Made by a program: the position numbers and the translations under genes. The notes under the pieces are model-generated. The model was given only the letters and a program-made list of their open reading frames with translations, was not told the DNA's origin and made no database searches. DNA of 62,652 nucleotides from a candidate division FCPU426 bacterium (GTDB taxonomy: Bacteria; Oederibacteriota; Muellerivitia; Muellerivitales; Muellerivitaceae): the NCBI GenBank assembly GCA_003152075.1, contig PLZG01000072.1, positions 1 to 62,652 on the forward strand, read 5' to 3'. This document shows, in pieces, positions 42,526 to 51,149 of the stretch (positions within the stretch are counted from its first letter, which is position 1; the number at the start of each line of letters is the position of its first letter).

Positions 42526-42851
42526 ATGAACCACAACATGACGACCACATCGTTTGAGCTAACCGGTTACAAAATCATCCAGAATCTGGGGCGGTGCGGA
42601 GAATCATCGTGCGCTCCCGGTCCGTCATCGGCAACATCGGGGCCGGCATCCAGGCGATTTTTGGCGGAAATATCACGATCTACACGAACCTCTGCGAGAA
42701 AGCCCGTGAGGACGCCTTCGACATGATGATGAAACACGCCGAACAGCTGGGCGCTAACGCTGTTATCGGTGTGCGGTACGACGCCACCGAGCTCATGCGG
42801 GGCATTACCCCGGTTCTTTGTTACGGCACGGCGGTGGTGGTGAAGCAGTAA
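42526..42851 (+). pseudogene. UPF0145 (YbjQ-like) gene with single-base frameshift
   Basis: The start ATG 42526 follows AGGGAGG at 7 nt and reads [22 protein letters not shown]. After codon 22 the frame is lost. From 42594 the next frame gives [25 protein letters not shown] through [14 protein letters not shown] to the stop at 42851, which is the rest of a normal UPF0145 protein. One extra G in the run at 42588-42591 would restore a full 109-residue protein. UPF0145 proteins form pentamers and are annotated as possible heavy-metal-binding proteins. Either the gene is broken or the run was miscalled. Confidence 0.75.
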
Positions 42852-44084
42852 ATGACAAAAAAGTCCTTCCACGCGGATACGAAAATCGCCTTGGCCGTCT
42901 TCGTGGCGGCACTCGGCTACTTTGTCGACGCCTACGACATCATGTTGTTCTCCATTATCCGCACCAAAAGCCTGTTAGGAATCGGGGTTCCATCGGAGGA
43001 TGTTTTTAACCTGGGTATTGAGTTGTTGAATTGGCAGTTAGTGGGCATGCTTGTGGGCGGGGTTTTCTGGGGAATCCTCGGCGACAAGAGGGGCCGCCTT
43101 TCCGTGTTGTTCGGTTCCATCCTTCTCTATTCTTTCGGCAATATCGCCAACGGTTTCGTCCACTCGGTGGAGGCTTTCCGGTGGATGCGCTTCATCACCG
43201 GCGTGGGCCTGGCGGGTGAACTGGGCGCGGGCGTCACCCTGGTTTCGGAAATCATGTCCCGTACTTCCCGGGGCTGGGGCACCATGGTCATCGCCTCCGT
43301 GGGGGTGATGGGTGTGGTGGCGGCTTCCCTGGTAGGCCAAGCCTTTACCTGGCAAACCTCTTTTTTCGTGGGCGGTGGCATGGGGCTGGGGCTTCTAGTG
43401 CTTCGTTTGGGCGTGCTGGAATCGGGTATGTACCAGGCCCTCTCCAAAAAGAAAATCCGCCGAGGGGACTTTTTATCCCTCTTCTCTTCCTGGACCATGG
43501 CCCGGAAATATTTCCGGCCCATCTTCGTGGCCCTTCCCGTCTGGTACATCGTGGGGGTCCTCATGACCTTTTCCCCGGAGATTGGAAAGGCTTTGGGCTT
43601 GGCCACCCCTCCCGAGGCGGGACAGTCCATCTTTTACGCTTACATAGGTTTGACAACTGGGGATTTCATCAGCGGAAGCTTGAGCCAACTCCTGAGGAAC
43701 CACAAAAAAATTATCGCCTTCATGCTGGCACTCAACTGCCTTTTCATCGGCGTTTATCTTTTATGGGGCGGTATTTCCCTTCCGATTTTTTACGGTATTT
43801 GCGTCTGCCTGGGTTTTTCCGCCGGCTTTTGGGCTGTCTTGATGGTTTCCTGCGTCGAGCAATTTGGGACCAACCTCCGGGCGACCGTTTCCATCACCGC
43901 GCCCAATTTCGTCCGGGGCTCGGCGGTGATTCTCACCCTGGTCTTCAAGAAGCTAACCCCCATCGTGGGGACCGTACCAGCCGCCGCTTGGGTGGGCGTG
44001 GCCACCATGGTCCTGGCCTTCCTGGCCCTGCGAAACCTGGAAGAAACCTATGGCAAGGACTTGGATTATGTGGAGCCGGTTTGA
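42852..44084 (+). CDS. MFS transporter (sugar/organic-acid permease type)
   Basis: A 410-residue inner-membrane protein with 12 helices. The N-terminal ALGYFVDAYDIMLFSII and the loop WGILGDKRGRLSVLFGS (motif A) fit the phosphate/metabolite:H+ symporter branch, as does RWMRFITGVGLAGELGAGVTLVSE. No substrate can be assigned. It starts directly after the UPF0145 stop, with no gap, so it is probably expressed together with that gene. Confidence 0.86.
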   Translation: MTKKSFHADTKIALAVFVAALGYFVDAYDIMLFSIIRTKSLLGIGVPSEDVFNLGIELLNWQLVGMLVGGVFWGILGDKRGRLSVLFGSILLYSFGNIANGFVHSVEAFRWMRFITGVGLAGELGAGVTLVSEIMSRTSRGWGTMVIASVGVMGVVAASLVGQAFTWQTSFFVGGGMGLGLLVLRLGVLESGMYQALSKKKIRRGDFLSLFSSWTMARKYFRPIFVALPVWYIVGVLMTFSPEIGKALGLATPPEAGQSIFYAYIGLTTGDFISGSLSQLLRNHKKIIAFMLALNCLFIGVYLLWGGISLPIFYGICVCLGFSAGFWAVLMVSCVEQFGTNLRATVSITAPNFVRGSAVILTLVFKKLTPIVGTVPAAAWVGVATMVLAFLALRNLEETYGKDLDYVEPV

Positions 44085-44100
44085 ATGTGTCGCAGTTTGG

Positions 44101-44261
44101 TGTCATTGCGAGGAGCGTCATTCATTGGTGTTAGCGACGAAGCAACCTCAGTTTATGGGTATTAAATACGCCTTTTGAAGTTGGTTTGCGTTCCGTTATA
44201 AATCGAAAACAACCCATGAACTGGGGTTGCTTCGTCACAAAATTCGTTCCTCGCAATGACA
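44101..44261. repeat. TGTCATTGCGAGG long inverted repeat
   Basis: The left arm begins TGTCATTGCGAGGAGCG and ends GACGAAGCAACCTCAG (44101-44152). The right arm is CTGGGGTTGCTTCGTC, then CGTTCCTCGCAATGACA (44221-44261). The arms are complementary apart from a few mismatches and enclose about 70 bp. Sequences of this type are common non-coding mobile-like repeats in many bacteria. No transposase is in the window. Confidence 0.8.
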
Positions 44262-44349
44262 AATTGATACGCCACCCTGTTTTGTTGACGTGAGCTTTGA
44301 GACTAGATTATGGTAGGAGTCTATTCCTTTAATTTAAAAGGAGTCTTTC

Positions 44350-46194
44350 ATGAACGTTCTTCCCCTGATTCTCACCGCCCTCTTGGTCATGGTCATCGCC
44401 TACCGCTACTACAGCGCATTTCTGGCCGCCAAGGTCGTGGTCTTAAATGACCACCGGAGAACTCCTGCCCACGTCTATAACGACGGCCACAATTACCTGC
44501 CCACCAATAAGTGGGTGCTCTTGGGCCACCACTTCGCCGCTATCGCCGGGGCGGGTCCCTTGATCGGCCCCGTTCTGGCCGCCCAATTCGGTTATGTCCC
44601 CAGTTTTCTTTGGCTCTTGATCGGTGTCTGCCTAGCCGGGGCCGTTCACGACTTCATGATCCTGGTGGCTTCCACCCGCCGCAAGGGCAAGTCGCTGGTG
44701 GAGATTTTGCGCCACGAGATAAGCCCCTTGGCTTCCACAATGGGAGCCATCGCGATCTTTATCATCCTCATCGTGGCCCTGGCGGGCCTGGGCATGGCCG
44801 TGGTGAACGCCTTGAAGGATAGCCCCTGGGGCACCTTTTCCATCGCCATGACTATCCCCATCGCCTTTTTCATCGGTTGGTGGATGCGCAAGACTCCCGG
44901 CAAAATCGGGGCCGCCAGCGCGGTGGGTGTAGCCTTGGTGTTCCTCGCGGTGGTCTTTGGCAACCAGGTCCCCGGTTCCGCCCTGGCCCCCTATTTTTCC
45001 TATTCCCGGGAAGGCGTCATTTGGGCCATCGCCCTTTATGGTTTTGTGGCCTCCGTATTGCCGGTTTGGATGCTCCTAACTCCCCGGGACTACCTGAGTT
45101 CTTACATGAAGGTGGGCACTATTGGAGCCTTGGTCGTCGGCATTATCCTGGTGCATCCCTATCTCCAAATGCCGGCTTTCGGTTACGTCTCAGGAGGTGG
45201 TCCCATCATTCCAGGTAAGCTCTTCCCCTTCGTCTTTATCACCATCGCCTGCGGGGCCATTTCAGGTTTTCACGCCCTGGTTTCTTCCGGCACCACCCCC
45301 AAGATGATGGATCGGGAGTCTGACGCACGCCTCATCGGCTACGGTTCCATGCTCATGGAAGGGCTGGTGGGTATCGTGGCACTGCTTTCGACCTGCTCCC
45401 TCTTCCCGGGCGATTATTACGCCATCAATCTTTCTCCGGAAAAGCTTCAGGCCTTAGGGATAAGTCCCGTACATCTTCAACAATTGTGCCAGGCCGTGGG
45501 GGAAAACGTGGCGGGTCGGCCAGGGGGAGCCGTGTCGCTGGCGGTGGGGTTCGCCCAAATTTTCTCGGGAATCCCCGGTCTAGAAAGCCTTATGGGTTAC
45601 TTCTACCACTTCATGATCATGTTTGAGGCTCTCTTTATCCTCACCACCATCGATGCGGGTACTCGGGTGGCTCGGTTTTTGGTACAGGAATTCGGAGGAC
45701 GCTTTTGGAAACCCTTTGAAAATCCTAATTGGATTCCCGGGACTCTTCTTTCCACGGGTCTCGTGGTGTTCCTTTGGGCTTATTTTATCTGGACCGGCAC
45801 GGTTTCCACCGTTTGGCCCATGTTCGGCACGGCCAATCAGCTCTTGGCTTCCATAGCCTTGGCGGTGGCCACCAGCGCCATCATCAATACGGGAAGGGTA
45901 AAATATATCTGGGTGACCCTAATTCCCATGTTGTTTGTGGCGGTCACCACCCTTTCAGCCTGCTGGCTCAATATCACGGATAACTTCCTACCGTTGGCCG
46001 CCGCCCACCCGGAAAAAGCGGGCCAGGCCTACCTAAACGTGGGGATGACCGCAATTATCATGGTCTGCGCCGTGGTAGTTTTATGGGAGTCTTTCCACCG
46101 CTGGTATCAAATTCTAGTCCTAAAAAAACACCCCAAGGCGGTTCACGACTCCGCCCACAAGGGCCACGAACTGCCGGAGTATGGCTGCTGCTAA
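44350..46194 (+). CDS. cstA: Carbon starvation protein A family transporter
   Basis: A 614-residue inner-membrane protein with about 16 helices. The family hallmarks are at the N-terminus (TPAHVYNDGHNYLPTNKWVLLGHHFAAIAGAGPLIGPVLAAQFG) and later FHALVSSGTTPKMM and the MFGTANQLLASIAL segment. CstA proteins take up peptides or pyruvate under carbon limitation. The start follows an AAGGAG at about 9 nt. It is preceded by the long inverted repeat. Confidence 0.93.
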   Translation: MNVLPLILTALLVMVIAYRYYSAFLAAKVVVLNDHRRTPAHVYNDGHNYLPTNKWVLLGHHFAAIAGAGPLIGPVLAAQFGYVPSFLWLLIGVCLAGAVHDFMILVASTRRKGKSLVEILRHEISPLASTMGAIAIFIILIVALAGLGMAVVNALKDSPWGTFSIAMTIPIAFFIGWWMRKTPGKIGAASAVGVALVFLAVVFGNQVPGSALAPYFSYSREGVIWAIALYGFVASVLPVWMLLTPRDYLSSYMKVGTIGALVVGIILVHPYLQMPAFGYVSGGGPIIPGKLFPFVFITIACGAISGFHALVSSGTTPKMMDRESDARLIGYGSMLMEGLVGIVALLSTCSLFPGDYYAINLSPEKLQALGISPVHLQQLCQAVGENVAGRPGGAVSLAVGFAQIFSGIPGLESLMGYFYHFMIMFEALFILTTIDAGTRVARFLVQEFGGRFWKPFENPNWIPGTLLSTGLVVFLWAYFIWTGTVSTVWPMFGTANQLLASIALAVATSAIINTGRVKYIWVTLIPMLFVAVTTLSACWLNITDNFLPLAAAHPEKAGQAYLNVGMTAIIMVCAVVVLWESFHRWYQILVLKKHPKAVHDSAHKGHELPEYGCC

Positions 46195-46236
46195 TGGGTT
46201 TATTGATTCAAGTCCAATCCGGAGACGAATACATAT

Positions 46237-46758
46237 ATGAAAAAATCTAAATGTTTTCTTTTGGCTTTTTGGGGGATGTTTTTAATCGCCGGTAATCTTT
46301 TGGCAAATCAAAATATGTTCGCAATATATTTGCCGGCTGAAAGTGTTGGCTCTTATGGAGAATTGAAAAAAGATGTCCAGCATGTAAAATTGAGATCCAC
46401 GCCCATTCTTTCTATCCCCGATATTATTTCCTACTCAAGAAAAAATCATGAAATAAAAATTACTTCGAACGCCTATAATCGGCTGATCGCAATGAAGAAA
46501 TGCACGCCATTTATTGTTTGCCTTGGAAGAAAAAGGCTTTATGCAGGAGCATTTTTTATGGGGATTGAATCATGGCCTTTTAACGGTGTTGTTATTTGTA
46601 CGTTGTGTCCTTCTTTTAAAACCCACCCAAAAATTGATTACAATGCAATTCAGTTACAGCTGGGTTACCCAACGGCGGAATATTTTAAAGGAAATGATCC
46701 ACGACCAAATCCAAGTCTATTCCAAGTATTGGAAAAAGCCGGGAAATTAAAAAACTGA
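46237..46758 (+). CDS. AT-rich orphan secreted protein
   Basis: Encodes 173 residues with a signal peptide (CFLLAFWGMFLIAGNLLA). The mature part has several cysteines (KCTPFIVC, ICTLC) and no family I recognise. The codons are clearly more AT-rich than those of the flanking cstA and DUF4337 genes, which suggests recent acquisition or weak selection. It ends 7 nt before the stop of the converging gene. Confidence 0.6.
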   Translation: MKKSKCFLLAFWGMFLIAGNLLANQNMFAIYLPAESVGSYGELKKDVQHVKLRSTPILSIPDIISYSRKNHEIKITSNAYNRLIAMKKCTPFIVCLGRKRLYAGAFFMGIESWPFNGVVICTLCPSFKTHPKIDYNAIQLQLGYPTAEYFKGNDPRPNPSLFQVLEKAGKLKN

Positions 46759-46765
46759 AAAAAAT

Positions 46766-47305
46766 CTAACCCAACAACCCCATCACGAAAAAGACCACCC
46801 CAATCCCCCCGAAGCCCATACTGACAAACCAAAAAGCCCGTTTGCGGGTTAAAGCCGCGATAGCCCCTACCGCGATGGCCACCTGGAAGAAAGTCACGGC
46901 CCGGGCCAAAATCACATGATGGTTTAAATGGGCTTCGGAATCTTCCGAATCGTTCTCGGCTTCCTTTTTTATCTTTTCCTGGTCTTCCTTGTATTGTTTT
47001 ACCTTTCCCTCATCCTTCGGGCTAATCGAGCGGTGCTGGGCCTTCAGCAGCTCAACCTTCATATCCAATACGGCAGCCTTGATACCCTTGGCCTGGTAAA
47101 AAGCCCATTGGTCGGAGGATTTAATTCGCTCGATCATGGCCTCATTGGCGTGATGGCCTGCCAGAAGGGCGGACACGGCGGCAAACGCCGCCAGGAGCGC
47201 GGAGCTTAAGGCCACCCCCATCACCCACTTCTCACCGGACTCATGGGCGTGGTGTTCCATATGCTCGTGCAAATGCTCGGTCGGGACTTCGATTTCTTCT
47301 GGCAT
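46766..47305 (-). CDS. DUF4337-type membrane protein
   Basis: The start is set at ATG 47305 (MPEEIEVPTEHLHEHMEH), after AAGGAG at 6 nt. The product has 179 residues: a His-rich N-terminus, a first membrane helix (MGVALSSALLAAFAAVSALL), a long charged helical region, and two more helices (FFQVAIAVGAIAAL, FWFVSMGFGGIGVVFFVMGLL). This matches the DUF4337 family. Function unknown; the His cluster could bind metal. Confidence 0.75.
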   Translation of the reverse strand: MPEEIEVPTEHLHEHMEHHAHESGEKWVMGVALSSALLAAFAAVSALLAGHHANEAMIERIKSSDQWAFYQAKGIKAAVLDMKVELLKAQHRSISPKDEGKVKQYKEDQEKIKKEAENDSEDSEAHLNHHVILARAVTFFQVAIAVGAIAALTRKRAFWFVSMGFGGIGVVFFVMGLLG

Positions 47306-47340
47306 ATCGGCTCCTTTCGGTTTATCAAAAAATCCGGGCA

Positions 47341-47369
47341 AAAAAAAGGACGAGCTAAGCTCGTCCTTC
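47341..47369 (-). terminator. Terminator of the desaturase gene
   Basis: On the minus strand AAGGACGAGCT and AGCTCGTCCTT form an 11-bp stem with a one-base loop, followed by a run of T's. It lies 30 nt after the desaturase stop and just before the DUF4337 start. Confidence 0.8.
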
Positions 47370-47398
47370 TAAATAAATAACTCTTCCCATCTTGAACC

Positions 47399-48331
47399 TT
47401 AAGCGGTGACTTCCTTTTTTACACCCTTCGCTTCCTGATAAATTTCCTTGGGGTGAGTCTTGATATCCCATACTAGGCCAAACCAGGAGAAAACCCTCAA
47501 GACGTAATGGGACATGTCGATTTCCCACCAGTAAATTCCCTGGCGTTCCGAGTAAAGGTAACGATGGTGGTTGTTGTGCCAGCCCTCCCCCATGGTGATA
47601 AGGGAAAGGATGAAGTTATTTTTGCTTTGGTCCCCGGTCTCAAAACGCTTCGTGCCCAACAAGTGGGACAGGGAGTTGATGGTAAAGGTCCCGTGATAAA
47701 GAAGGGTAGTGGAGGTGAAAAAGCCCCAGCAAAGCATCTGCAGGCCGTTGGTATGAAGGGAGGGCGCGGTGTGTTCCAAGAACACGCCAAAGAAAAAGAT
47801 ACTGGCCGCCAGCACGAAAGGAGCGACGCCGTGGTATTTGTTGATCCAACGAAGCTCGGGATACTTAACCAAGTCCTTTACCGCTTCCTCGTTCGTCGGG
47901 TTGTATTTCTTGGAAAGGATCCAACCCACATGGGACCACCAAAGGCCCCTTAAAATCGGAGAGTGGATATCATCCTCCGTATCCGAAAACTTGTGGTGAT
48001 GGCGGTGGTGAGCGGCCCACCAAAGGGGACCTTGCTGGCCGGAGGAAGCCCCCCAAAAGGCCAGGACGAACTGGAAGAAACGGCTGGTTTTGTAAGTGCG
48101 GTGAGAAAAATAACGGTGGTAAGCCCCCGTGATGGCGAACATTCTGGCGTAATACATGAAGAAGCACATGGCAATGGCGGCCCAACTGAAGCCGGTCAAA
48201 AAGGCCAGGATTCCCACCACATGAACCAACAGGAACGGAATAGCGCCCTTCCAATCCATTTCCTCGCCCCGGTTTAAATGCCAAGAAATCCGTTGGATCA
48301 AGGATTTATTTTTAAGATCAACTGTTTGCAT
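47399..48331 (-). CDS. Fatty-acid (acyl-CoA delta-9 type) desaturase
   Basis: An integral-membrane di-iron oxygenase of 310 residues that introduces a double bond in saturated acyl chains. The three His boxes are visible: GAYHRYFSHRTY, HHRHHHKFSD and GEGWHNNHHRY. The four membrane helices are as in stearoyl-CoA-type desaturases. It needs O2 and an electron donor, which argues for aerobic or microaerobic life; no dedicated ferredoxin or cytochrome b5 domain is fused. It stands alone, with 435 bp upstream. Confidence 0.92.
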   Translation of the reverse strand: MQTVDLKNKSLIQRISWHLNRGEEMDWKGAIPFLLVHVVGILAFLTGFSWAAIAMCFFMYYARMFAITGAYHRYFSHRTYKTSRFFQFVLAFWGASSGQQGPLWWAAHHRHHHKFSDTEDDIHSPILRGLWWSHVGWILSKKYNPTNEEAVKDLVKYPELRWINKYHGVAPFVLAASIFFFGVFLEHTAPSLHTNGLQMLCWGFFTSTTLLYHGTFTINSLSHLLGTKRFETGDQSKNNFILSLITMGEGWHNNHHRYLYSERQGIYWWEIDMSHYVLRVFSWFGLVWDIKTHPKEIYQEAKGVKKEVTA

Positions 48332-48766
48332 AACTAAAACACCTCACAATTTTTTTATTAAGGGATGGGTAAAACCCATTGAAAAGAATTCAAAGAGGGC
48401 CGAAATCCTTGCACGGATAGGGCCACAGTCCCAAGAAGACGCGCCTTGACAGGGCCGCATCCATTCCAACTACCTCAATTATACATCCGACTCCGCTTGA
48501 GAATAACCCCTAAAATGCGGCCTTCTTTCCTTTTTCGGCATTGAGGCTTTTCCTTCTCTCAGAGGGAAATAAACTTGCTGAAATTGACGGAAAATTCAGG
48601 GCAATTCCAAAATTAACGGTGATTTTCTTTCGAATTCATGTATTCCTATTAAATCACCCTGTTTGAATCATCCTTTCAAAAAAGAGGGTATCCAATTCAG
48701 TAGTTTCAATTTAAGGTCGGGACGAATTAAAAACACCCCTCTTTTTAAACATAAAACGAGGATTAT
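48332..48766. other. Intergenic region upstream of the desaturase
   Basis: A 435-bp stretch between two minus-strand genes. I see no coding sequence, repeat family or strong hairpin. An AT-rich part near 48600-48760 and the first 60 bp next to the desaturase are where its promoter should lie. Confidence 0.4.
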
Positions 48767-50038
48767 TCAAAGGTCCAATCCAAAGCATTTACCCACGGCC
48801 ACACCCGACTTCACCGCATCCTCATGGGAGCCGTAGCCAAAATAGCTTCCGCAAAAATAAGTGTGGTTCATGCCGTTCAATTTGTGCAAATCCAACTGGG
48901 TTTCCACCGCCGCCCTCGTGAAGGTTGGGTGGGTGTAATAAATTTCCTTTAGGATATGTTGTTGGGGAATCGGCCGCACCCGGTTGTGGGTCACAAAATA
49001 CTGGGTGGGGGTTTCCAAGCCCTGCAGCCGGTTCATGTGATAAGTAATGGAAACGGGTTGGGATTTGGTCCGGTCCGTTTCCCGGGTGTAATTCCAGGCG
49101 GCCCAAGCCCTTTTCAAGGGGGGCATAACGTCTATATCCGTATGAAGAACAACATTGTTTTTTTGGTACTTCCAGGGAGAAAGAAGTTTTTGTTCCTCCT
49201 CGGAAGGGTCCGCCAGCATGGCTAGGCTTTCGTCCGCGTGGCAAGCCAACACCACTTTATCAAAACTTTCCTCCTTGCCCCCCTTTGTCCGGAGAAGAAT
49301 CTGATTTTCTTGACGTTTCACCTCTTCTACCGGCTCCTTCACCCGGACCCGGACAACCATGGTCTTCAATAGCGTCCTGATATAACTATGGCTTCCCTCC
49401 ACCACCGTTTGCCATTGGGGCTTTTTCTTCGACCCTAAAAGCCCGTTGTTCTGCAAAAATTCGACGAAAATTTCAGCTGGAAAATCCATGATATCCATTA
49501 CCGAAGAGGACCAAATGGCCGATCCAAAGGGAACAAGAAAATCCTGGATGAACCGTTGGGAAAAACCTTCTCCCTCCAAATATTGGCCCAAGGTTATTTG
49601 GTCGAGCAATCCCGCCGCCAAATCTTTCTTCGCCTTTCGATTGAACCAGGACATTTCTCGAAGTGTCATCCAGAAGGAACTATTCCAAAGATTGGAACGC
49701 TGGGCGAACAGACCATTGAGGTTCGCGCCCGAGTATTGCAACCCGCTCTTCTCATCGTAAAAGCTGAAGGATATGTCGCAGTTACGAACCGAAACTTTTA
49801 ATTGCCTTAATAGCTCATGAAACGCGGGGTATGTTTTTTCGTTCAGAAGAACGAACCCGGTGTCCACGGGTGTCCATTTTTCGGGCCCACTGGGAATGAC
49901 AATGGTGTTGGTGTGTCCACCCACATTAGCGTTTTTTTCGAAGAGGGTGACTTTGTGTTGCCGTTGGAGGATGTAGGCGGCCGTCAGGCCGGCCACCCCG
50001 GTCCCGATGACAGCGATATTTAAAGGAGTGTCGTTCAT
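48767..50038 (-). CDS. FAD-dependent amine-oxidase-like oxidoreductase
   Basis: A 423-residue protein with the dinucleotide motif IAVIGTGVAGLTAAYILQ at the N-terminus and FEKNANVGGHTNT as the second FAD segment. The C-terminus FCGSYFGYGSHEDAVKSGVAV is the closing FAD motif. It is of the COG2907 type often found with cyclopropane-fatty-acid and lipid genes. The substrate is not known. The nearby desaturase suggests a lipid role, by position only. Confidence 0.82.
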   Translation of the reverse strand: MNDTPLNIAVIGTGVAGLTAAYILQRQHKVTLFEKNANVGGHTNTIVIPSGPEKWTPVDTGFVLLNEKTYPAFHELLRQLKVSVRNCDISFSFYDEKSGLQYSGANLNGLFAQRSNLWNSSFWMTLREMSWFNRKAKKDLAAGLLDQITLGQYLEGEGFSQRFIQDFLVPFGSAIWSSSVMDIMDFPAEIFVEFLQNNGLLGSKKKPQWQTVVEGSHSYIRTLLKTMVVRVRVKEPVEEVKRQENQILLRTKGGKEESFDKVVLACHADESLAMLADPSEEEQKLLSPWKYQKNNVVLHTDIDVMPPLKRAWAAWNYTRETDRTKSQPVSITYHMNRLQGLETPTQYFVTHNRVRPIPQQHILKEIYYTHPTFTRAAVETQLDLHKLNGMNHTYFCGSYFGYGSHEDAVKSGVAVGKCFGLDL

Positions 50039-50168
50039 GGCAGAAGGTCTTCAAACCTTTCCTGAATCTGGAAAGGAACATTTTATTCAATTCATGGGGG
50101 ACGAATGAAAAATAACATCTTCCAATAAAAGTTAATCTGGATTCATTGGTTAAATTTGGCAAAGAGCC

Positions 50169-51083
50169 TTATTTTTTGGGCGTTCCTGACCCCATTGTAA
50201 TCAAAACCACCGCCCCCACAATCAATCCTGCCGCCAAACAAACGGGTGGAGTTACGGATTCTCCCGCCAAGAGCCAGCCTAGAAAAACCGCGATGACGGG
50301 GTTCACGAAAGCATAGGTGGAAGCCAAGGCCGGGGTGGCCTTTTGAAGTACCCAAATGTAGGAGGTAAAACCCACCAGGGATCCGATAAGGGTTAGATAA
50401 ACCCAAGCTCCACCGGAATGAAGGGTGATATTGGAAAAGTGGAATTGGGATTCTTCCCCTAAAAGAAAACCCACGCCCATCTGCATAACCCCGCCGGTCA
50501 GCATCTCCATGGCCGTGGCCAATAGGGCCGAGGAAGGCAATGCCGCCGTACGGGCGTAAAGAGATCCATAGGCCCAGGCCAGTGAGGTTCCCACTAAAAG
50601 TAGGGAACCCCAGGTCTCCACAGGGCTGGCCCCGACCTCACCTTTCGAAAATACCAATAAAACTATGCCTGATAATCCCAGTCCTATCCCGACCCATATC
50701 TTCCAACCCGGCCTCTCCCCTCCTTTCCAAACCCATTGAAGCAGGGCAATCCAAAGGGGCACGGTGCCCACCAAGAGGGCGGTGACACCCGAAGAAACTC
50801 TTTGCTCAGCCCAGCTGACCCCCCCATTGGCCACGACCAGCAGGAAAAAGCTGATGTGCGCCGTCGATTTCCAATGGACCCAGGTGGGCCGGGAAGCCCC
50901 GGTCAAGCGGGAAAAAACGTACAAAAGAAGTCCTGCGGTGATGAACCGGGTTCCGGCCATGAAAAAAGGGGGGATGGTTTCAATGGCAAAACGGATGCCT
51001 AGGTAGGTGGATCCCCAAACCACATAAACCGAGCCCAAGGCCATCCAAACGCTTAAAGGATAGGTTTTCTTTTGGCTTTTCAT
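50169..51083 (-). CDS. DMT/EamA-family transporter
   Basis: A 304-residue inner-membrane protein with ten helices in two EamA repeats, the first starting WMALGSVYVVWGSTYLGIRFAIETIPPF and the second with SLLLVGTSLAWAYGSLYARTAA and FVNPVIAVFLGWLLAGE. EamA proteins export amino acids or other metabolites. No substrate can be inferred. Its start is divergent from the PAS membrane sensor. Confidence 0.86.
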   Translation of the reverse strand: MKSQKKTYPLSVWMALGSVYVVWGSTYLGIRFAIETIPPFFMAGTRFITAGLLLYVFSRLTGASRPTWVHWKSTAHISFFLLVVANGGVSWAEQRVSSGVTALLVGTVPLWIALLQWVWKGGERPGWKIWVGIGLGLSGIVLLVFSKGEVGASPVETWGSLLLVGTSLAWAYGSLYARTAALPSSALLATAMEMLTGGVMQMGVGFLLGEESQFHFSNITLHSGGAWVYLTLIGSLVGFTSYIWVLQKATPALASTYAFVNPVIAVFLGWLLAGESVTPPVCLAAGLIVGAVVLITMGSGTPKK

Positions 51084-51149
51084 GGTTTCCCCAGCGTCTT
51101 AAGATAGACACACATTGATGAGTAGTTGAAAATTGGCGTTAAGGCTACC

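Noticed and set aside
42526-42726. Separate 66-codon gene at the UPF0145 locus
   Set aside because: After codon 22 its sequence is out-of-frame reading of the UPF0145 gene, so it is part of a frameshifted gene.
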